Positions 7,296 through 17,977 are shown, counted from the first letter of the stretch. The stretch: 64,000 bases of DNA from Sulfuritalea sp. (GCF_017302275.1 NZ_JAFLDR010000007.1:1-64000), one strand, 5' to 3'. Numbers and translations are program-made. The notes: generated by a model from the letters alone, not told the origin.

Positions 7296-8225
7296 TCAAA
7301 CCCCCGCAACCAGCCGCTGCGGTCGCAACCACCCGTCGCCAGACTGCCGACAAAGGCCGATAAAACGCTGTTCATGGTCATAGACGCGCAATCGCGTGCC
7401 GCCTTCCGCCGACCAGCGAACCGCCTGACCTTGGCGCAGTCGTGCCGAGTCGTCCGGGTCCAGACACGCGGACGACAGGCCGGCCAGCAAGGCGTCCGGC
7501 GGCTTCAGAAGCGCATCACGCGCATCGCCGGACAACGCCGCGAGCGCCTCCAGGGAATGTGCCTGGGTGGCACCGAGGTCGCCGATGCCGGTACGGCGCA
7601 AGGCCGCGAGGTGCGCACCACAACCCAACCGGGCACCGATGTCGGCAGCGAGGGTGCGTACATAGGTCCCCTTGCTGCAGCAAACTTCGAAAACAAAACG
7701 ATCGCCGGCAGGATCCGCCATCCATTCCAGAAGCCGTAATTCATGGATGCTCACACGCCGCGTGGCACGTTCCAGTTCGATTCCCGCGCGGGCGTATTCA
7801 TATAGCGGCTTGCCGTCGCGCTTCAATGCCGAATGCATCGGCGGAACCTGCTCGATCTCGCCGACAAAGGCCTCCATTACCGCTGCTGCGCTATCGCGCG
7901 AGACGTCAACCGGACGACGTTCCAATACCATCCCCTCGGCATCCGCGGTATCGGTGGTGACGCCGAGCTGCACGGTTGCCACATAGCGCTTGTCGGCGTC
8001 GAGCAATTCGCCCGAAAATTTGGTCGCCTCGCCGAAACAGAGGGGAAGCAGACCGGTGGCGAGCGGATCGAGGGTCCCGGTATGCCCGGCCTTTTCCGCG
8101 TTGAACAGGCGGCGCGCCGCCTGCAGGGCGTGATTCGACGAAATGCCGAGCGCCTTGTCGAGCAGCAGCACGCCATCGAGGCGCCGTCGCGGGGGGCGAC
8201 GAAACTGGACTCGAGGCTCGCTCAC
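7296..8225 (-). CDS. truB: tRNA pseudouridine(55) synthase TruB
   Basis: A 309-residue enzyme that makes pseudouridine 55 in the T-loop of tRNAs. The catalytic Asp lies in GHTGTLDPLATGLLPLCFGEATK; the conserved KRYVATVQLGVTTDTADAEG and SKGTYVRTLAADIG motifs follow, and a C-terminal PUA-like segment ends the protein (VRWSAEGGTRLRVYDHEQRFIGLC). The GTG start at 8225 overlaps the rbfA stop as GTGA, so translation is coupled. It is part of the rimP-nusA-infB-rbfA-truB operon. Confidence 0.97.
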   Translation of the reverse strand: MSEPRVQFRRPPRRRLDGVLLLDKALGISSNHALQAARRLFNAEKAGHTGTLDPLATGLLPLCFGEATKFSGELLDADKRYVATVQLGVTTDTADAEGMVLERRPVDVSRDSAAAVMEAFVGEIEQVPPMHSALKRDGKPLYEYARAGIELERATRRVSIHELRLLEWMADPAGDRFVFEVCCSKGTYVRTLAADIGARLGCGAHLAALRRTGIGDLGATQAHSLEALAALSGDARDALLKPPDALLAGLSSACLDPDDSARLRQGQAVRWSAEGGTRLRVYDHEQRFIGLCRQSGDGWLRPQRLVAGV

Positions 8226-8623
8226 TCGTCACGCAGGTCCTTGTCCGACTCGACCGCCTCGTCGATCAGTTTCGACAGTCGTGCGCCCTCCTGAACGGAA
8301 GGATCAAAGACAAAGTGCAGTTCCGGAACATGGTGAATGCGGACCCGGCGCCCCAATTCACGACGCAGGAAGGTGGCCGAATGCCGCAGGCCCTGGGCGA
8401 TCAGTTCGTTCGACGCCGGATCCGCCATGGAGGTATAGAACACCTTGGCATGTGCATAGTCGGGCGTCAGTTCGACCGCGGTAAGGGTTACCAGCATCAA
8501 CCTGGGCGCAATGCGCAGATCCTTCAGGTGAAACCGGAGCAGATCGGCCAGCTCCCGGCGAATCTGCTGCGCAACGCGGTCGGACCGCTCGAATCCGTGA
8601 CCCGTTCCGCGTCTGGTTGCCAT
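8222..8623 (-). CDS. rbfA: 30S ribosome-binding factor RbfA
   Basis: A 133-residue cold-shock maturation factor that binds immature 30S subunits near the 5' end of 16S rRNA. The single KH-like domain is recognisable: RSDRVAQQIRRELADLLRF, then PRLMLVTLTAVELTPDYAHAKVFYTSM, then LRRELGRRVRIHHVPELHFVFDPSVQEGARLSKLIDEAV. It begins 6 bp after infB and overlaps truB by 4 bp, within the same operon. Confidence 0.97.
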   Translation of the reverse strand: MATRRGTGHGFERSDRVAQQIRRELADLLRFHLKDLRIAPRLMLVTLTAVELTPDYAHAKVFYTSMADPASNELIAQGLRHSATFLRRELGRRVRIHHVPELHFVFDPSVQEGARLSKLIDEAVESDKDLRDE

Positions 8624-8629
8624 CGTCGA

Positions 8630-11329
8630 TCAGTTCAGGGTACGGGCGATTTCCTGGACTTCGAACACTTCGAGCTGATCGCCTTCATTGATGTCGTTGA
8701 AGTTCTTCAGGCTCAAACCGCACTCGAATCCTTCCTTGACCTCGCGCACATCGTCCTTGAAACGCTTGAGCGAATCCAGTTCTCCGGTATGGATCACCGT
8801 ATTGCTGCGCAGCAGTCGAACCGATGCGTTGCGCTTGACGACGCCGGAAAGCACCATGCAGCCGGCCACGGCACCGATGCGCGAGATGCGGAATACCTGG
8901 CGTATCTCGACAATGCCAAGCACGACTTCCCTCTTCTCGGGCGCCAGCATTCCGGACAATGCGGCCTTCACTTCGTCTACCGCGGCATAGATGATGTTGT
9001 AGTAGCGGATATCGACACCAAGACTTTCCGCGGCCTTGCGCGCGCCCACGTCAGCACGGGTATTGAAGCCAATTACAACCGCCTTCGATGCCGCTGCCAG
9101 GTTGATGTCGGACTCGCTGATGCCACCCACGCCGGCATGAACCACCATGACCTTGACTTCGGCAGTGGACAACTTGTTCAAGGACTGCACGAGGGCTTCC
9201 TGCGAGCCCTGAACGTCGGCCTTGATGATCAACGGCAGGGTGCGGATTTCGCCCTCGGCCATCTGCTCGAACATATTTTCGAGTTTGGCGGCCTGCTGCT
9301 TCGCCAGTTTGACGTCGCGGAACTTGCCCTGGCGGAACAGGGCGATCTCGCGCGCCTTGCGCTCGTCAAGAATTACCATGCCCTCGTCGCCCGCGGCCGG
9401 CACATCGGTAAGACCCTGGATCTCGACCGGAATCGACGGGCCCGCAGAGTCGATCGACTTGCCGTTCTCGTCGATCATGGCGCGTACCCGACCGAACACA
9501 GCGCCCGCCAAGAGCACATCGCCACGGCGAAGCGTTCCCGACAGCACGAGTATCGTCGCCACCGGTCCCTTGCCCTTGTCGAGTCGCGCCTCGATCACGA
9601 GCCCCTTGGCCGGTGCGTCGACCGGTGCCACCAGTTCCAGCACCTCGGCCTGCAGCAACACCTGCTCCAGCAGGTCGTCAATACCCTGGCCGGTCTTGGC
9701 CGAGACGCCGACGAACGGTGAGTCACCGCCGTATTCCTCGGGAACCACCCCCTCCGCCACCAGTTCCTGTTTGACCCGATCGAGGTTCGCATCCGGCTTG
9801 TCGATCTTGGTGACCGCCACGATCAGTGGTACGTCGGCCGCCTTGGCATGGTGAATCGCCTCGCGGGTCTGCGGCATGACTCCGTCATCCGCCGCCACCA
9901 CGAGGATCACCAGGTCGGTGGCCTTCGCACCGCGTGCCCGCATCGCGGTAAAGGCCTCGTGACCCGGCGTGTCCAGAAAGGTGATCATGCCGCGCGGCGT
10001 TTCGACGTGATAGGCGCCGATGTGCTGCGTGATGCCGCCTGCCTCGCCATGGGCTACCCGGCTCTTGCGAATGTAATCGAGCAGCGAGGTCTTGCCGTGG
10101 TCAACGTGACCCATTACGGTAACAACGGGCGCGCGCGGCAACTGCACCACGTCCTTGTGCTCGCCCTCGTCGGCTAGGAAAGCGTCCGGATCGTCGAGCT
10201 TCGCGGCGAAAGCCTTGTGCCCGAGCTCCTCGACCACGATCATTGCCGTTTCCTGATCGAGCACCTGGTTGATGGTGACCATCGATCCCATTTTCATCAA
10301 GGCCTTGATGACTTCGGTGGCCTTGACCGTCATCTTGTGCGCCAGATCGGCGACGGAAATCGTTTCCGGCACATGCACTTCGCGCACGATCGCCTCGACC
10401 GGTTGCGGTGCCTGGATCTCCTCGGTGTGGCCGTGTCGCCCGCCGTGACGGCCGCCTCCCTTCGAACCGCGCCAGCCGGACGTACCGGCATCGCCACGAG
10501 TCTTGATCGCGCGCCGCTTGGCGGCATCGTCCTTCCAGGCGTCCTTCTTGGCCGGCTTCGCCTTGCCGTCATCCGCCTTGGTCGCCGGTTTGTGGATGGT
10601 TCCCGACACGCCTGCGGCTGCAGCCGCCTGTTCCTTGGCTTTTGTCGCCTCGGCAGCGGCCAGTTGCGCCTGTTGCTCGACCAGACGAGCCTCCGCCTCG
10701 GCGCGGGCCCTTGCCTCGCGCTCGCTCTTTTCCTTGAATTCCGCCGCCTGGATCGCCGACAGCTTGCCTTGGCGCCTCGACTCGGCCTCCCTCAGGGCCT
10801 GCTGTGCCGGATCGATGTGCAATCGGACGGACGCGACTGGAGCCGCGACCGGCGTCTCGGGAGCAAGCTCGGCGACCGGAGCCGGCACGGAAACAGGCGC
10901 CTCTTCAATAGCGGGAGTCGGCGCTGGCGCTACGGCGACGGGCTCGGCCGTCACAACCGGAGCCTCGACAGGAACCTCGGCTGACGCTTCGGCAACAGCT
11001 TCTGCCGCGACTTCGGCCGCGAGTTCACTGGCATCGCGTTTGACGAACACGCGCTTCTTGCGGACCTCGACCTGGATTGTGCGTGCCTTGCCGGTGGAGT
11101 CCGAGGCCCGTATCTCGCTGGTCTGCTTGCGGGTCAGGGTGATCTTGGCCTTGGGCGCGGTTTCGCCATGCGACTTGCGCAGGTAGTCGAGCAGCCGCGA
11201 CTTGTCCTGTTCGGACAGAGTGTCGTTGGAGGCTTCCTTGCTGACGCCGGCCTTGGCCAATTGCTCCAGCAGGGCCGGCGCCGGCATTTTCAGTTCGGTC
11301 GCGAATTGTGAAACTGTCATCAAAGCCAT
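8630..11329 (-). CDS. infB: Translation initiation factor IF-2
   Basis: An 899-residue GTPase that brings fMet-tRNA to the 30S subunit. The IF2_N domain at the start ([21 protein letters not shown]) is followed by a long Ala/Glu/Pro/Val-rich, probably disordered stretch (about residues 95-300), a second IF2_N-like segment, and the G domain near residue 405 ([32 protein letters not shown]). Domains II to IV complete it, ending [11 protein letters not shown]. The ATG at 11329 gives MALMTVSQ; a second ATG three codons on is possible. It lies 10 bp after nusA in the operon. Alternative internal starts (IF2-beta), as in E. coli, are possible but not evident. Confidence 0.98.
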   Translation of the reverse strand: MALMTVSQFATELKMPAPALLEQLAKAGVSKEASNDTLSEQDKSRLLDYLRKSHGETAPKAKITLTRKQTSEIRASDSTGKARTIQVEVRKKRVFVKRDASELAAEVAAEAVAEASAEVPVEAPVVTAEPVAVAPAPTPAIEEAPVSVPAPVAELAPETPVAAPVASVRLHIDPAQQALREAESRRQGKLSAIQAAEFKEKSEREARARAEAEARLVEQQAQLAAAEATKAKEQAAAAAGVSGTIHKPATKADDGKAKPAKKDAWKDDAAKRRAIKTRGDAGTSGWRGSKGGGRHGGRHGHTEEIQAPQPVEAIVREVHVPETISVADLAHKMTVKATEVIKALMKMGSMVTINQVLDQETAMIVVEELGHKAFAAKLDDPDAFLADEGEHKDVVQLPRAPVVTVMGHVDHGKTSLLDYIRKSRVAHGEAGGITQHIGAYHVETPRGMITFLDTPGHEAFTAMRARGAKATDLVILVVAADDGVMPQTREAIHHAKAADVPLIVAVTKIDKPDANLDRVKQELVAEGVVPEEYGGDSPFVGVSAKTGQGIDDLLEQVLLQAEVLELVAPVDAPAKGLVIEARLDKGKGPVATILVLSGTLRRGDVLLAGAVFGRVRAMIDENGKSIDSAGPSIPVEIQGLTDVPAAGDEGMVILDERKAREIALFRQGKFRDVKLAKQQAAKLENMFEQMAEGEIRTLPLIIKADVQGSQEALVQSLNKLSTAEVKVMVVHAGVGGISESDINLAAASKAVVIGFNTRADVGARKAAESLGVDIRYYNIIYAAVDEVKAALSGMLAPEKREVVLGIVEIRQVFRISRIGAVAGCMVLSGVVKRNASVRLLRSNTVIHTGELDSLKRFKDDVREVKEGFECGLSLKNFNDINEGDQLEVFEVQEIARTLN

Positions 11330-11339
11330 GCGGTACCTC

Positions 11340-12821
11340 TCATTCTTCTTCGGCGAACCAGTGCGCGCGCGCCAGAGTAATCAGCGCCGTCGCCCGCACG
11401 GCATCGATGCCGGTCATTTCCATCAACTCGTCGGTCGCCAGGTCCGCCAGCGCATCGCGATTGGTAACGCCGTTCTTGGCCAGCTTCGCGGCGAGCGGCT
11501 TGTCCATTCCCTCGATCGAGAGCATGTCATCGGCCACCTTTTCCATCTGTTCTTCGTCGACGATCGCTTCGGTCAGCAGCACGTTGCGTGCGCGCTCGCG
11601 CAGTTCCGTCACCGTGGCCTCATCGAACGCCTCGATTTCCAGCATTTCGGCCAGCGGAACATAGGCTATTTCCTCCAGCGTCGAGAAACCTTCCTCGATC
11701 AGGATATTGGCTACCTCCTCGTCGACGTCGAGTTTCTCCATGAACAGGGCGCGGATCGTGCTGTGTTCGGTCTCGGAGCGCTTCTGCGACTCCTCGATGG
11801 TCATCAGGTTGATGGTCCACCCTGTCAGTTCGGAAGCGAGCCGTACATTCTGCCCGCCGCGGCCGATGGCGATAGCCAGGTTGTCCTCATCGACCACTAC
11901 GTCCATCGCATGCTTCTCTTCATCGACCACGATGCTCTGCACTTCGGCCGGGGCCAGCGCACCGATGACGAACTGGGCCGGATCGGCGGACCAGAGGATG
12001 ATATCGACGCGTTCGCCAGAAAGCTCGTTGGTCACCGCGGTCACGCGCGAGCCGCGCATGCCGACGCAGGTACCGATCGGATCGACCCGCGGATCGTTCG
12101 ACTTGACGGCAATCTTGGCGCGCATCCCGGCATCGCGGGCAGCGGCCTTGATTTCGAGCAGGCCGTCCTCGATCTCTGGCACTTCGAGTTCGAACAGCTT
12201 CATGATGAATTCGGGTGCCGTGCGCGACAGGATCAGTTGCGGCCCCCGCGCCTGCCGGTCGATCTTCATCAACCAGGCGCGCACCCGGTCGCCCGGACGC
12301 AGGTTTTCCTTGGGGATCATCTGGTCGCGTGGCAGGAGCGCCTCGATGCGGCCGGCCTCGATGATGGCGCTGCCACGCTCCATGCGCTTGACCGTACCGC
12401 TGACGAGGAATTCCTTGCGATCGAGGAAATCGTTGAGCAACTGTTCGCGTTCGGCATCGCGGATTTTCTGCAGGATGACCTGCTTGGCGGCCTGGGCGCC
12501 GATGCGACCGAAATCGATCGGTTCCAGCGCTTCCTCGATGTAGTCTTCAAGCATGATGTCGGGAATCTGCTGCTGCGCGGCAGTAAGTCCGATCTGCTGC
12601 TCGGGATCCTCGACCATGTCATCGGCGACTACCAGCCAGCGACGGAAAGACTCGTATTCGCCGGTATCGCGATCGATGTCCACACGCACGTCGGCTTCGT
12701 CGTTGGTGCGCTTCTTAGTGGCAGACGCCAGCGCCATTTCGAGGGCGCCAAAAACGATGTCCCGCGGAACATTCTTTTCGCGGGCCAGGGCATCGACCAA
12801 CAGCAGCAATTCACGGCTCAT
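11340..12821 (-). CDS. nusA: Transcription termination/antitermination factor NusA
   Basis: A 493-residue RNA polymerase-associated factor for pausing, termination and antitermination. The N-terminal RNAP-binding domain ([18 protein letters not shown]) is followed by S1 ([31 protein letters not shown]), KH1 and KH2 ([24 protein letters not shown]), and two acidic C-terminal helix-hairpin-helix repeats ([15 protein letters not shown] and [15 protein letters not shown]). The length is typical of proteobacterial NusA with two AR repeats. It is separated from rimP by a 205-bp repeat array, which is unusual because the two genes are normally close together. Confidence 0.98.
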   Translation of the reverse strand: MSRELLLLVDALAREKNVPRDIVFGALEMALASATKKRTNDEADVRVDIDRDTGEYESFRRWLVVADDMVEDPEQQIGLTAAQQQIPDIMLEDYIEEALEPIDFGRIGAQAAKQVILQKIRDAEREQLLNDFLDRKEFLVSGTVKRMERGSAIIEAGRIEALLPRDQMIPKENLRPGDRVRAWLMKIDRQARGPQLILSRTAPEFIMKLFELEVPEIEDGLLEIKAAARDAGMRAKIAVKSNDPRVDPIGTCVGMRGSRVTAVTNELSGERVDIILWSADPAQFVIGALAPAEVQSIVVDEEKHAMDVVVDEDNLAIAIGRGGQNVRLASELTGWTINLMTIEESQKRSETEHSTIRALFMEKLDVDEEVANILIEEGFSTLEEIAYVPLAEMLEIEAFDEATVTELRERARNVLLTEAIVDEEQMEKVADDMLSIEGMDKPLAAKLAKNGVTNRDALADLATDELMEMTGIDAVRATALITLARAHWFAEEE

Positions 12822-12844
12822 GTGAGTTCTCCGGCATTTATCAG

Positions 12845-13022
12845 AACCTCAGCTCCGGCGTCACGCCCGCTCACGCGGGCATCAACCTTCACTGAAACTC
12901 AAATTCACAGTTCTAGCTCCGGCGTCACGCCCGCTCACGCGGGCATCAACCTTCACTGAAATTCCACTACAGTTCTAGTTCCGGCATAACGCCCGCTGAC
13001 GCAGGCGGGCCTTCACTGAAAC
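12845..13022 (+). repeat. Three tandem copies of the palindromic-core element (rimP-nusA gap)
   Basis: Units start near 12851, 12915 and 12977, with periods of 64 and 62 bp. Each has conserved ends, AGYTCCGGC on the left and CCTTCACTGAAA on the right, around a hairpin core. The core is GCCCGC-TCAC-GCGGGC in the first two, and in the third a variant with a longer loop. The last unit merges with the end of rimP (CCACTACAGTT also recurs in the unit junctions). The ends match the elements at 20401 and 49886. It sits inside a transcribed essential operon. Confidence 0.85.
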
Positions 13023-13026
13023 TCCA

Positions 13027-13488
13027 CTACAGTTTTGGCACCAGGCGCGCCCGATCGATATTCTCGAACGCGAACCGATGCAGTGTTTCATTCACTTTCA
13101 GGCAGACCAATTCAACGCCGCCCTCTTCCTGCAATCCTTCAAGCACGCCGCTGAAATTCCGCTGGTTGCCCAGCGGCACGCGCAACTTCAACTGCACTTC
13201 CCTGCCGCTGAAGCGGCGGTAATCTTCTGGCTTCACCAATGGGCGATCCAGGCCCGGCGAGGACACCTCAAGCCGGTCGTAATCGACATTCTCCACCGTG
13301 AATACCCGGCTGAGCTGGTTGCTCACCGCAGCGCAGTCCTCAACGCTGATGCGACTCCTTTCCGCCTGCTCCGAATCCGGCCTGTCGATGAAGACGCGCA
13401 ACAACCGGGCGCGCGGACTGGTTTCGAATTCAACCAGTTCGTAGCCCAAGCCGGTTACAGTCGTCTCAATCAAATCAGACAGTTGCAT
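13027..13488 (-). CDS. rimP: Ribosome maturation factor RimP
   Basis: A 153-residue factor for 30S maturation. The RimP N- and C-domains are visible: MQLSDLIETTVTGLGYELVEFE, LLRVFIDRP, ISVEDCAAVSNQLSRVF, then DYDRLEVSSPGLDRPLVKPEDYRRFSGREVQLKLR. It is the first gene of the rimP-nusA-infB-rbfA-truB operon, as in most proteobacteria. Its stop codon falls inside the repeat material that fills the gap to nusA. Confidence 0.97.
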   Translation of the reverse strand: MQLSDLIETTVTGLGYELVEFETSPRARLLRVFIDRPDSEQAERSRISVEDCAAVSNQLSRVFTVENVDYDRLEVSSPGLDRPLVKPEDYRRFSGREVQLKLRVPLGNQRNFSGVLEGLQEEGGVELVCLKVNETLHRFAFENIDRARLVPKL

Positions 13489-13510
13489 GAATACTCACAA
13501 ACGCATCGCA

Positions 13511-13540
13511 CAAATAGAAAATGGGCCAAAAAAGCCCATT
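13511..13540 (-). terminator. Hairpin terminator after rluB, upstream of rimP
   Basis: AATGGGC (13520-13526) and GCCCATT (13534-13540) pair around a 7-nt loop. Read on the minus strand the hairpin is followed by TTCTATTTG. It probably ends the scpA-scpB-rluB transcript before rimP, about 30 bp upstream of the rimP start. Confidence 0.6.
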
Positions 13541-13595
13541 CCTTCTCTCTCCCGAGAACGGTGCCAACCAAAGCCGAAAGATTATATCAGAGGCC

Positions 13596-14717
13596 TCATT
13601 TCTCTGCCAAATCAATTCGATCGCTGTCGCCGTCCGGCGCTAGAGCGTCAACGTCAGCTTCTTCGCCGTGCACCGCAAAACCAGCATCGGGTCCGATTCT
13701 TCGTTCCGGCGGCAGCAGTTTCAGCAGCGCCTGGACTTCGCCGGGTTCGAGGTCGCGGCATTGGCCGCGTTTCAGCCGCGGGGACAGATGCACCGGCCCG
13801 TAGCGAACGCGCATCAGACGGCTGACCATCAGCCCTACCGCTTCGAACATTCGCCGCACTTCACGATTACGCCCCTCGGACAGGACGACCCGGTACCAGT
13901 GGTTCGAGCCCTCGCCGCCGGCTTCGGCAATCAGGTCGAAGCGGGCCATGCCATCTTCAAGCTGCACGCCCTGTCGAAGGCGTTCCAGCATTTCCGGAGT
14001 GGCCGCGCCAAGCACTCTCACGGCGTATTCGCGATCGATTTCATAGCGCGGATGCATCATGCGGTTGGCGAGGCTGCCATCGTTGGTAAATAGCAGCAGG
14101 CCGCAGGAATTGAAGTCGAGTCGGCCGATCGAAATCCAGCGCCCGCTCTTCAGTCGAGGCAGCTTGCCGAACACGCTGGGACGGCCGTCCGGATCGTCAC
14201 GTGAAACGATCTCGCCTTCAGGCTTGTGGTAGACCAGCACGCGCGGCAGGCGCGACTGAAACTTGAGCTGGACCAGCTTGCCATTGACGCGAATTCTATC
14301 CTCAGGCCCGACGCGCTGGCCAACGTGTGCCGGTTCGCCATTGACGCTGACGCGCCCGGCAAGGATCCATTCCTCGAGTTCGCGGCGGGAACCGAATCCA
14401 GCATCCGCGAGCGCCTTGTGCAGCTTCGGCGGATCGGCAAAGACTGCATCGCCACGCCGGGTCGGCCGCCGGGAAGCGACCGCCGCTTCACCACCGCTAC
14501 GCGAATCAGTTGCCGGTTTCGTCGGTCCCCTGGGCGGACGGAAGGGGGTCGCCTTGCGCGGCTGGCGGCTCGATTTGCCGCGTTTCGGTTTCGACGAGGT
14601 CGAGTTGTCCGTCCCCTGACCGGGCTGGCCGCGGCCCGGCGTCGAGGCCGCCGGCGTCCGGTTTGTCGGTGACCGGCGGCCCGGCCGGGGAGGCTTCGGC
14701 GATTGCGGTTTGTCCAA
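13596..14717 (-). CDS. rluB: 23S rRNA pseudouridine(2605) synthase RluB
   Basis: A 373-residue RsuA/RluB-family enzyme. After a basic, Pro/Arg/Ser/Thr-rich N-terminal extension (about residues 1-95), an S4 domain ([33 protein letters not shown]) is followed by the synthase domain: [22 protein letters not shown], catalytic [17 protein letters not shown], then [27 protein letters not shown], and an acidic tail. The family usually starts close to the S4 domain, so the extension is unusual. It overlaps the end of scpB by 212 bp in another frame, and I see no ATG, GTG or TTG between 14717 and the S4 domain that avoids the overlap. Confidence 0.94.
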   Translation of the reverse strand: MDKPQSPKPPRPGRRSPTNRTPAASTPGRGQPGQGTDNSTSSKPKRGKSSRQPRKATPFRPPRGPTKPATDSRSGGEAAVASRRPTRRGDAVFADPPKLHKALADAGFGSRRELEEWILAGRVSVNGEPAHVGQRVGPEDRIRVNGKLVQLKFQSRLPRVLVYHKPEGEIVSRDDPDGRPSVFGKLPRLKSGRWISIGRLDFNSCGLLLFTNDGSLANRMMHPRYEIDREYAVRVLGAATPEMLERLRQGVQLEDGMARFDLIAEAGGEGSNHWYRVVLSEGRNREVRRMFEAVGLMVSRLMRVRYGPVHLSPRLKRGQCRDLEPGEVQALLKLLPPERRIGPDAGFAVHGEEADVDALAPDGDSDRIDLAEK

Positions 14718-15255
14718 GATCGATCACCCTTTCAATTTCAGTAAGTGGCGGCAGTTCGGTCAAACTGCGCAAGCCGAGGTCATCGAGAAACTTTCGCGTC
14801 GTGGCATACAAAGCCGGACGTCCTGGTGCGTCGCGATGCCCGACGGCATCGATCCAGCCGCGTCCTTCGAGCGTCTTCAAAATGTTCGGCGACACGGCAA
14901 CACCGCGCACGTCCTCGATGTCGCCGCGCGTCACCGGCTGGCGATAGGCGATGATCGCCAAGGTTTCCATCACGGCACGTGAATATTTCGGCGGCTTGTC
15001 GTTCTTCAGCCGGTCGATGTAGGACTGGTATTCGGGACGGGTCTGGAAACGCCAGCCTGAGGCCAGTTGCACCAGTTCGGCTCCCCGACTCGCCCAATCG
15101 CGACGCAGGTCGTCAAGCAGCGTGCGCCAGGTGTCGTCGTCAAACTCCTGATCGAAAAGTTTCTTCAGCTCGGACAGGGGCAACGGTTCCGCCGCCACCA
15201 GAAGGACGGTTTCCAGCACTCGCTTGTAGTCGTCGGGCTTATATAGCGGCAGCAT
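14506..15255 (-). CDS. scpB: SMC-Scp complex subunit ScpB
   Basis: A 249-residue partner of SMC and ScpA in chromosome condensation and segregation. Two winged-helix domains are visible ([22 protein letters not shown] and [29 protein letters not shown], then [24 protein letters not shown]). From about residue 180 the protein becomes a Pro/Ala/Asp/Gly-rich tail that is probably disordered and longer than in typical ScpB. This tail is encoded in the DNA that also encodes the RluB N-terminal extension. The start overlaps the scpA end by 17 bp. Confidence 0.95.
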   Translation of the reverse strand: MLPLYKPDDYKRVLETVLLVAAEPLPLSELKKLFDQEFDDDTWRTLLDDLRRDWASRGAELVQLASGWRFQTRPEYQSYIDRLKNDKPPKYSRAVMETLAIIAYRQPVTRGDIEDVRGVAVSPNILKTLEGRGWIDAVGHRDAPGRPALYATTRKFLDDLGLRSLTELPPLTEIERVIDLGQTAIAEASPAGPPVTDKPDAGGLDAGPRPARSGDGQLDLVETETRQIEPPAAQGDPLPSAQGTDETGN

Positions 15256-16105
15256 CGGGCAACTTCACGTAAATGGGCGCCATGGCCTCGTTCTGGGTAA
15301 TCTCGACAAGCGACTCGCGCGCCAGTTCCAGCATCGCCAGAAAACTCACCACTAGGCCCTGCGTGCCCAGCGTCAGGTCGAACAACTGATCGAACATCAC
15401 GTAGCCACCGCCCTGCAGGCGCCGCAGAATGATGCTCATGTGTTCGCGCACCGAGAGCTCCTCGCGGTGGATCTTGTGGTGCTGATGCACCCGCGCCTGT
15501 TTCATCAGCGACAGCCAGGCCACCTGCAGGTCGTGCAAGCTGACTTCCGGCTGGCGCTCGGCCACCTTGTCGGCTATCCACACCGTGAACCATTCGAAGT
15601 CGCGCCCGGCTTGCGGCATCTCGTCCAGCCTGGCCGCGGAAGCCTTCATGCGCTCGTATTCGATCAGGCGCCGCACCAGTTCCGCGCGCGGATCTTCGGG
15701 CTCGCCGTTTTCCGCCTTGGGCGGACGCGGCAACAGCATTCGCGACTTGATCTCGATCAGCATCGCGGCCATCAGCAGGTATTCGGCGGCGAGTTCCAGA
15801 TTGCCCTTGCGCATCGCTTCGACGTAAACCAGATATTGCGCGGTGAGCGGCGCCATCGGGATGTCGAGCACGCTGATGTTGGCGCGGCGGATCAGGTACA
15901 GCAGCAGGTCAAGCGGACCCTCGAAGGAATCAAGGATGATCTCGAGCGCGTCGGGCGGGATGTACAGGTCGCGCGGCAACTCGGCCATCACCTCGCCATA
16001 GACCTTCGGCAGGTGATGCACCAGGGCCTCCCCTGGCGCAAAAGTCGGCGCGGGCAGAACGGCGGGCGGAACGACGGCGGCCCCCAAGTTGGTGTTTTCG
16101 ATCAC
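15239..16105 (-). CDS. scpA: Segregation and condensation protein A (ScpA)
   Basis: A 288-residue kleisin of the SMC-ScpAB complex. Typical motifs are [42 protein letters not shown], then [26 protein letters not shown] near the N-terminal SMC-binding region, and a C-terminal winged helix ([35 protein letters not shown]). The ATG overlaps the trpS stop as ATGA. Order trpS-scpA-scpB-rluB is common in betaproteobacteria. Confidence 0.96.
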   Translation of the reverse strand: MIENTNLGAAVVPPAVLPAPTFAPGEALVHHLPKVYGEVMAELPRDLYIPPDALEIILDSFEGPLDLLLYLIRRANISVLDIPMAPLTAQYLVYVEAMRKGNLELAAEYLLMAAMLIEIKSRMLLPRPPKAENGEPEDPRAELVRRLIEYERMKASAARLDEMPQAGRDFEWFTVWIADKVAERQPEVSLHDLQVAWLSLMKQARVHQHHKIHREELSVREHMSIILRRLQGGGYVMFDQLFDLTLGTQGLVVSFLAMLELARESLVEITQNEAMAPIYVKLPDAAAI

Positions 16106-17304
16106 GTGTAATCGAGCCCGATTGCCTCGCGCACATCGCGCATGGTTTCCTGCGCGAGTTTGCGCGCTTTTTCGCAGCCGTCGGCAATGATGTTCTTGAC
16201 CAGTTGAGGATCATCCTCGTACATCTTTGCCCGTTCCCGCATCGGCTCCTGTTCGCGCAACACGCCTTCGATCACAGGCTGCTTGCATTCGATGCAGCCA
16301 ATGCCGGCCGAGCGACAACCGGTCTGAACCCAGCCACGGACCTCTTCACTGGAATAGATCAGATGGAACTGCCACACCGGACATTTTTCGGGGTCGCCCG
16401 GATCGGTACGCCTGGCGCGCGCCGGGTCGGTCTGCATGGTGCGGATCTTCTTGCTCACGCTTTCAGCATCCTCGCGCATCGTGATGGTATTGCCATAGGA
16501 CTTGGACATCTTCTGCCCATCCAGTCCCGGCATGCGCGAGGCATGGGTGAGCAAGGCATCCGGCTCGACCAGGATCATCTTGCGGGTGCCCTCCAGCCAG
16601 CCGAAGAGCCGCTCGCGGTCACCCAGCGACAGACTCTGGGCCTCGTTCAGCAACCCGTGGGCCTGTTCCAGCGCGTCGTCTTCGCCCTTTTCCTGATAGC
16701 GGGTGCGCAACTGGTCATAGAGCTTGGCGCGTTTGCTCCCGAGCTTCTTGACCGCCTCGCGCGCCTTGTCCTCGAACCCGGGCTCGCGCCCATACAAATG
16801 GTTGAAACGGCGTGCGATTTCCCGGGTGAACTCGACGTGGGGTACCTGGTCGTCACCGACCGGTACGCGGTTGGCGCGATAGATTAGAATATCCGCCGCC
16901 TGCAGCAGTGGATAGCCGAGGAAGCCGTAGGTGGATAGATCCTTGTGCTCGAGCTTTTCCTGCTGGTCCTTGTAGGTCGGGACCCGCTCCAACCAGCCCA
17001 GCGGCGTCATCATCGACAGCAGCAGGTGCAATTCGGCGTGTTCGGGCACCTTGGACTGGATGAAAATCGTCGCCTGAGACGGGTCGACGCCCGCCGCCAG
17101 CCAGTCGATCACCATGTCTGTCGCATTGTCCGTGATGGTGCCAGGCTCATCGTAGGCGGTGGTCAGCGCATGCCAGTCGGCGACGAAAAAGAGGCAGGGA
17201 TACTCGTGCTGGAGCTTGATCCAGTTGGCCAGCACGCCGTGATAGTGGCCGAGGTGGAGGCGCCCGGTCGGGCGCATGCCGGATAGAACTTTTTCCGCGT
17301 ACAT
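16102..17304 (-). CDS. trpS: Tryptophanyl-tRNA synthetase
   Basis: About 400 residues, the longer form common in betaproteobacteria. Class I signatures are visible: HLGHYHG (HIGH) near the start, KMSKSYGN (KMSKS) in the middle, and the tryptophan-pocket region GDDQVPHVEFTREIARRFN. A C-terminal insertion, KCPVWQFHLIYSSEEVRGWVQTGCRSAGIGCIECKQ, carries several Cys; it may be structural or metal-binding. I start at ATG 17304 (MYAEKVLSGMRPTGRLHLGH), the usual family N-terminus; an ATG at 17316 lies four codons upstream, inside the end of the M50 gene. Confidence 0.97.
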   Translation of the reverse strand: MYAEKVLSGMRPTGRLHLGHYHGVLANWIKLQHEYPCLFFVADWHALTTAYDEPGTITDNATDMVIDWLAAGVDPSQATIFIQSKVPEHAELHLLLSMMTPLGWLERVPTYKDQQEKLEHKDLSTYGFLGYPLLQAADILIYRANRVPVGDDQVPHVEFTREIARRFNHLYGREPGFEDKAREAVKKLGSKRAKLYDQLRTRYQEKGEDDALEQAHGLLNEAQSLSLGDRERLFGWLEGTRKMILVEPDALLTHASRMPGLDGQKMSKSYGNTITMREDAESVSKKIRTMQTDPARARRTDPGDPEKCPVWQFHLIYSSEEVRGWVQTGCRSAGIGCIECKQPVIEGVLREQEPMRERAKMYEDDPQLVKNIIADGCEKARKLAQETMRDVREAIGLDYT

Positions 17305-17305
17305 G

Positions 17306-17950
17306 TCAAAAACCAAATAGGGAGCGAATCAGGGTGTTGAACACCCGCAACAAGGGTCGCAGGATGGTATCCAGCACCCCAAGGAACAGCAGCGCGAGCA
17401 GGATGGGGAAACCCCAACGCTCGAGCTGTGCAAATTTCCAGGCCGCACGGGCCGGCAGCAGACTGACCGTGATCCGACCGCCATCCAAGGGCGGTAGCGG
17501 CAGCAGGTTGAGTACCATCAGCACGCCATTGATGCTGATGCCGACCCTCGCCATTTCCTTGAGCGCCTCCGAATACGCATGCTCGGGACCTCCTATCGCC
17601 AGTTTAAGCACCAGCGCCCAGAACAGCGCCATGACCAGATTCGCCCCGGGACCGGCAGCCGCCACCCAGAGCATGTCCTGCTTGGGGCGTCGCAGGTTGC
17701 CGAAATTCACCGGCACGGGCTTGGCCCAGCCGAACAATAGCCCGCCCGCTGAAACCAGCAGGATCAGGGCCGGAACCAGCAGTGTGCCGACCAGATCCAC
17801 GTGCCGCAGCGGATTCAGGCTGATGCGCCCCATCTGCCAGGCGGTCGGATCACCAAAATGCCGTGCCGCGTAGCCATGCGCCGCTTCATGCAGTGTGATG
17901 GCAAATATGATCGGCAGGGCGGAAATCGCCAGCGTCTGGATGAAATTCAT
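17306..17950 (-). CDS. Site-2 protease family (M50) integral membrane protein
   Basis: A 214-residue membrane metalloprotease homologue of the short YwhC/Rv-like type without PDZ domain. The zinc motif HEAAH lies in the first helix (ALPIIFAITLHEAAHGYAARHFGDP), and a second ligand motif appears in LNLLPLPPLDGGRI (the NPDG-like region, here PPLDGG). About four to five hydrophobic segments are visible. The gene sits directly before trpS, an arrangement often seen in proteobacteria. The substrate is unknown, and members of this subgroup have no assigned role. Confidence 0.9.
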   Translation of the reverse strand: MNFIQTLAISALPIIFAITLHEAAHGYAARHFGDPTAWQMGRISLNPLRHVDLVGTLLVPALILLVSAGGLLFGWAKPVPVNFGNLRRPKQDMLWVAAAGPGANLVMALFWALVLKLAIGGPEHAYSEALKEMARVGISINGVLMVLNLLPLPPLDGGRITVSLLPARAAWKFAQLERWGFPILLALLFLGVLDTILRPLLRVFNTLIRSLFGF

Positions 17951-17977
17951 GGGAGTCGTCGATTTTAGCAGACCGGC

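Noticed and set aside
12845..13022. Possible short CRISPR array (regular repeats of about 64 bp)
   Set aside because: The units are contiguous near-identical copies without unique spacers, their internal hairpin varies while the ends are conserved, and no cas gene is in the window.
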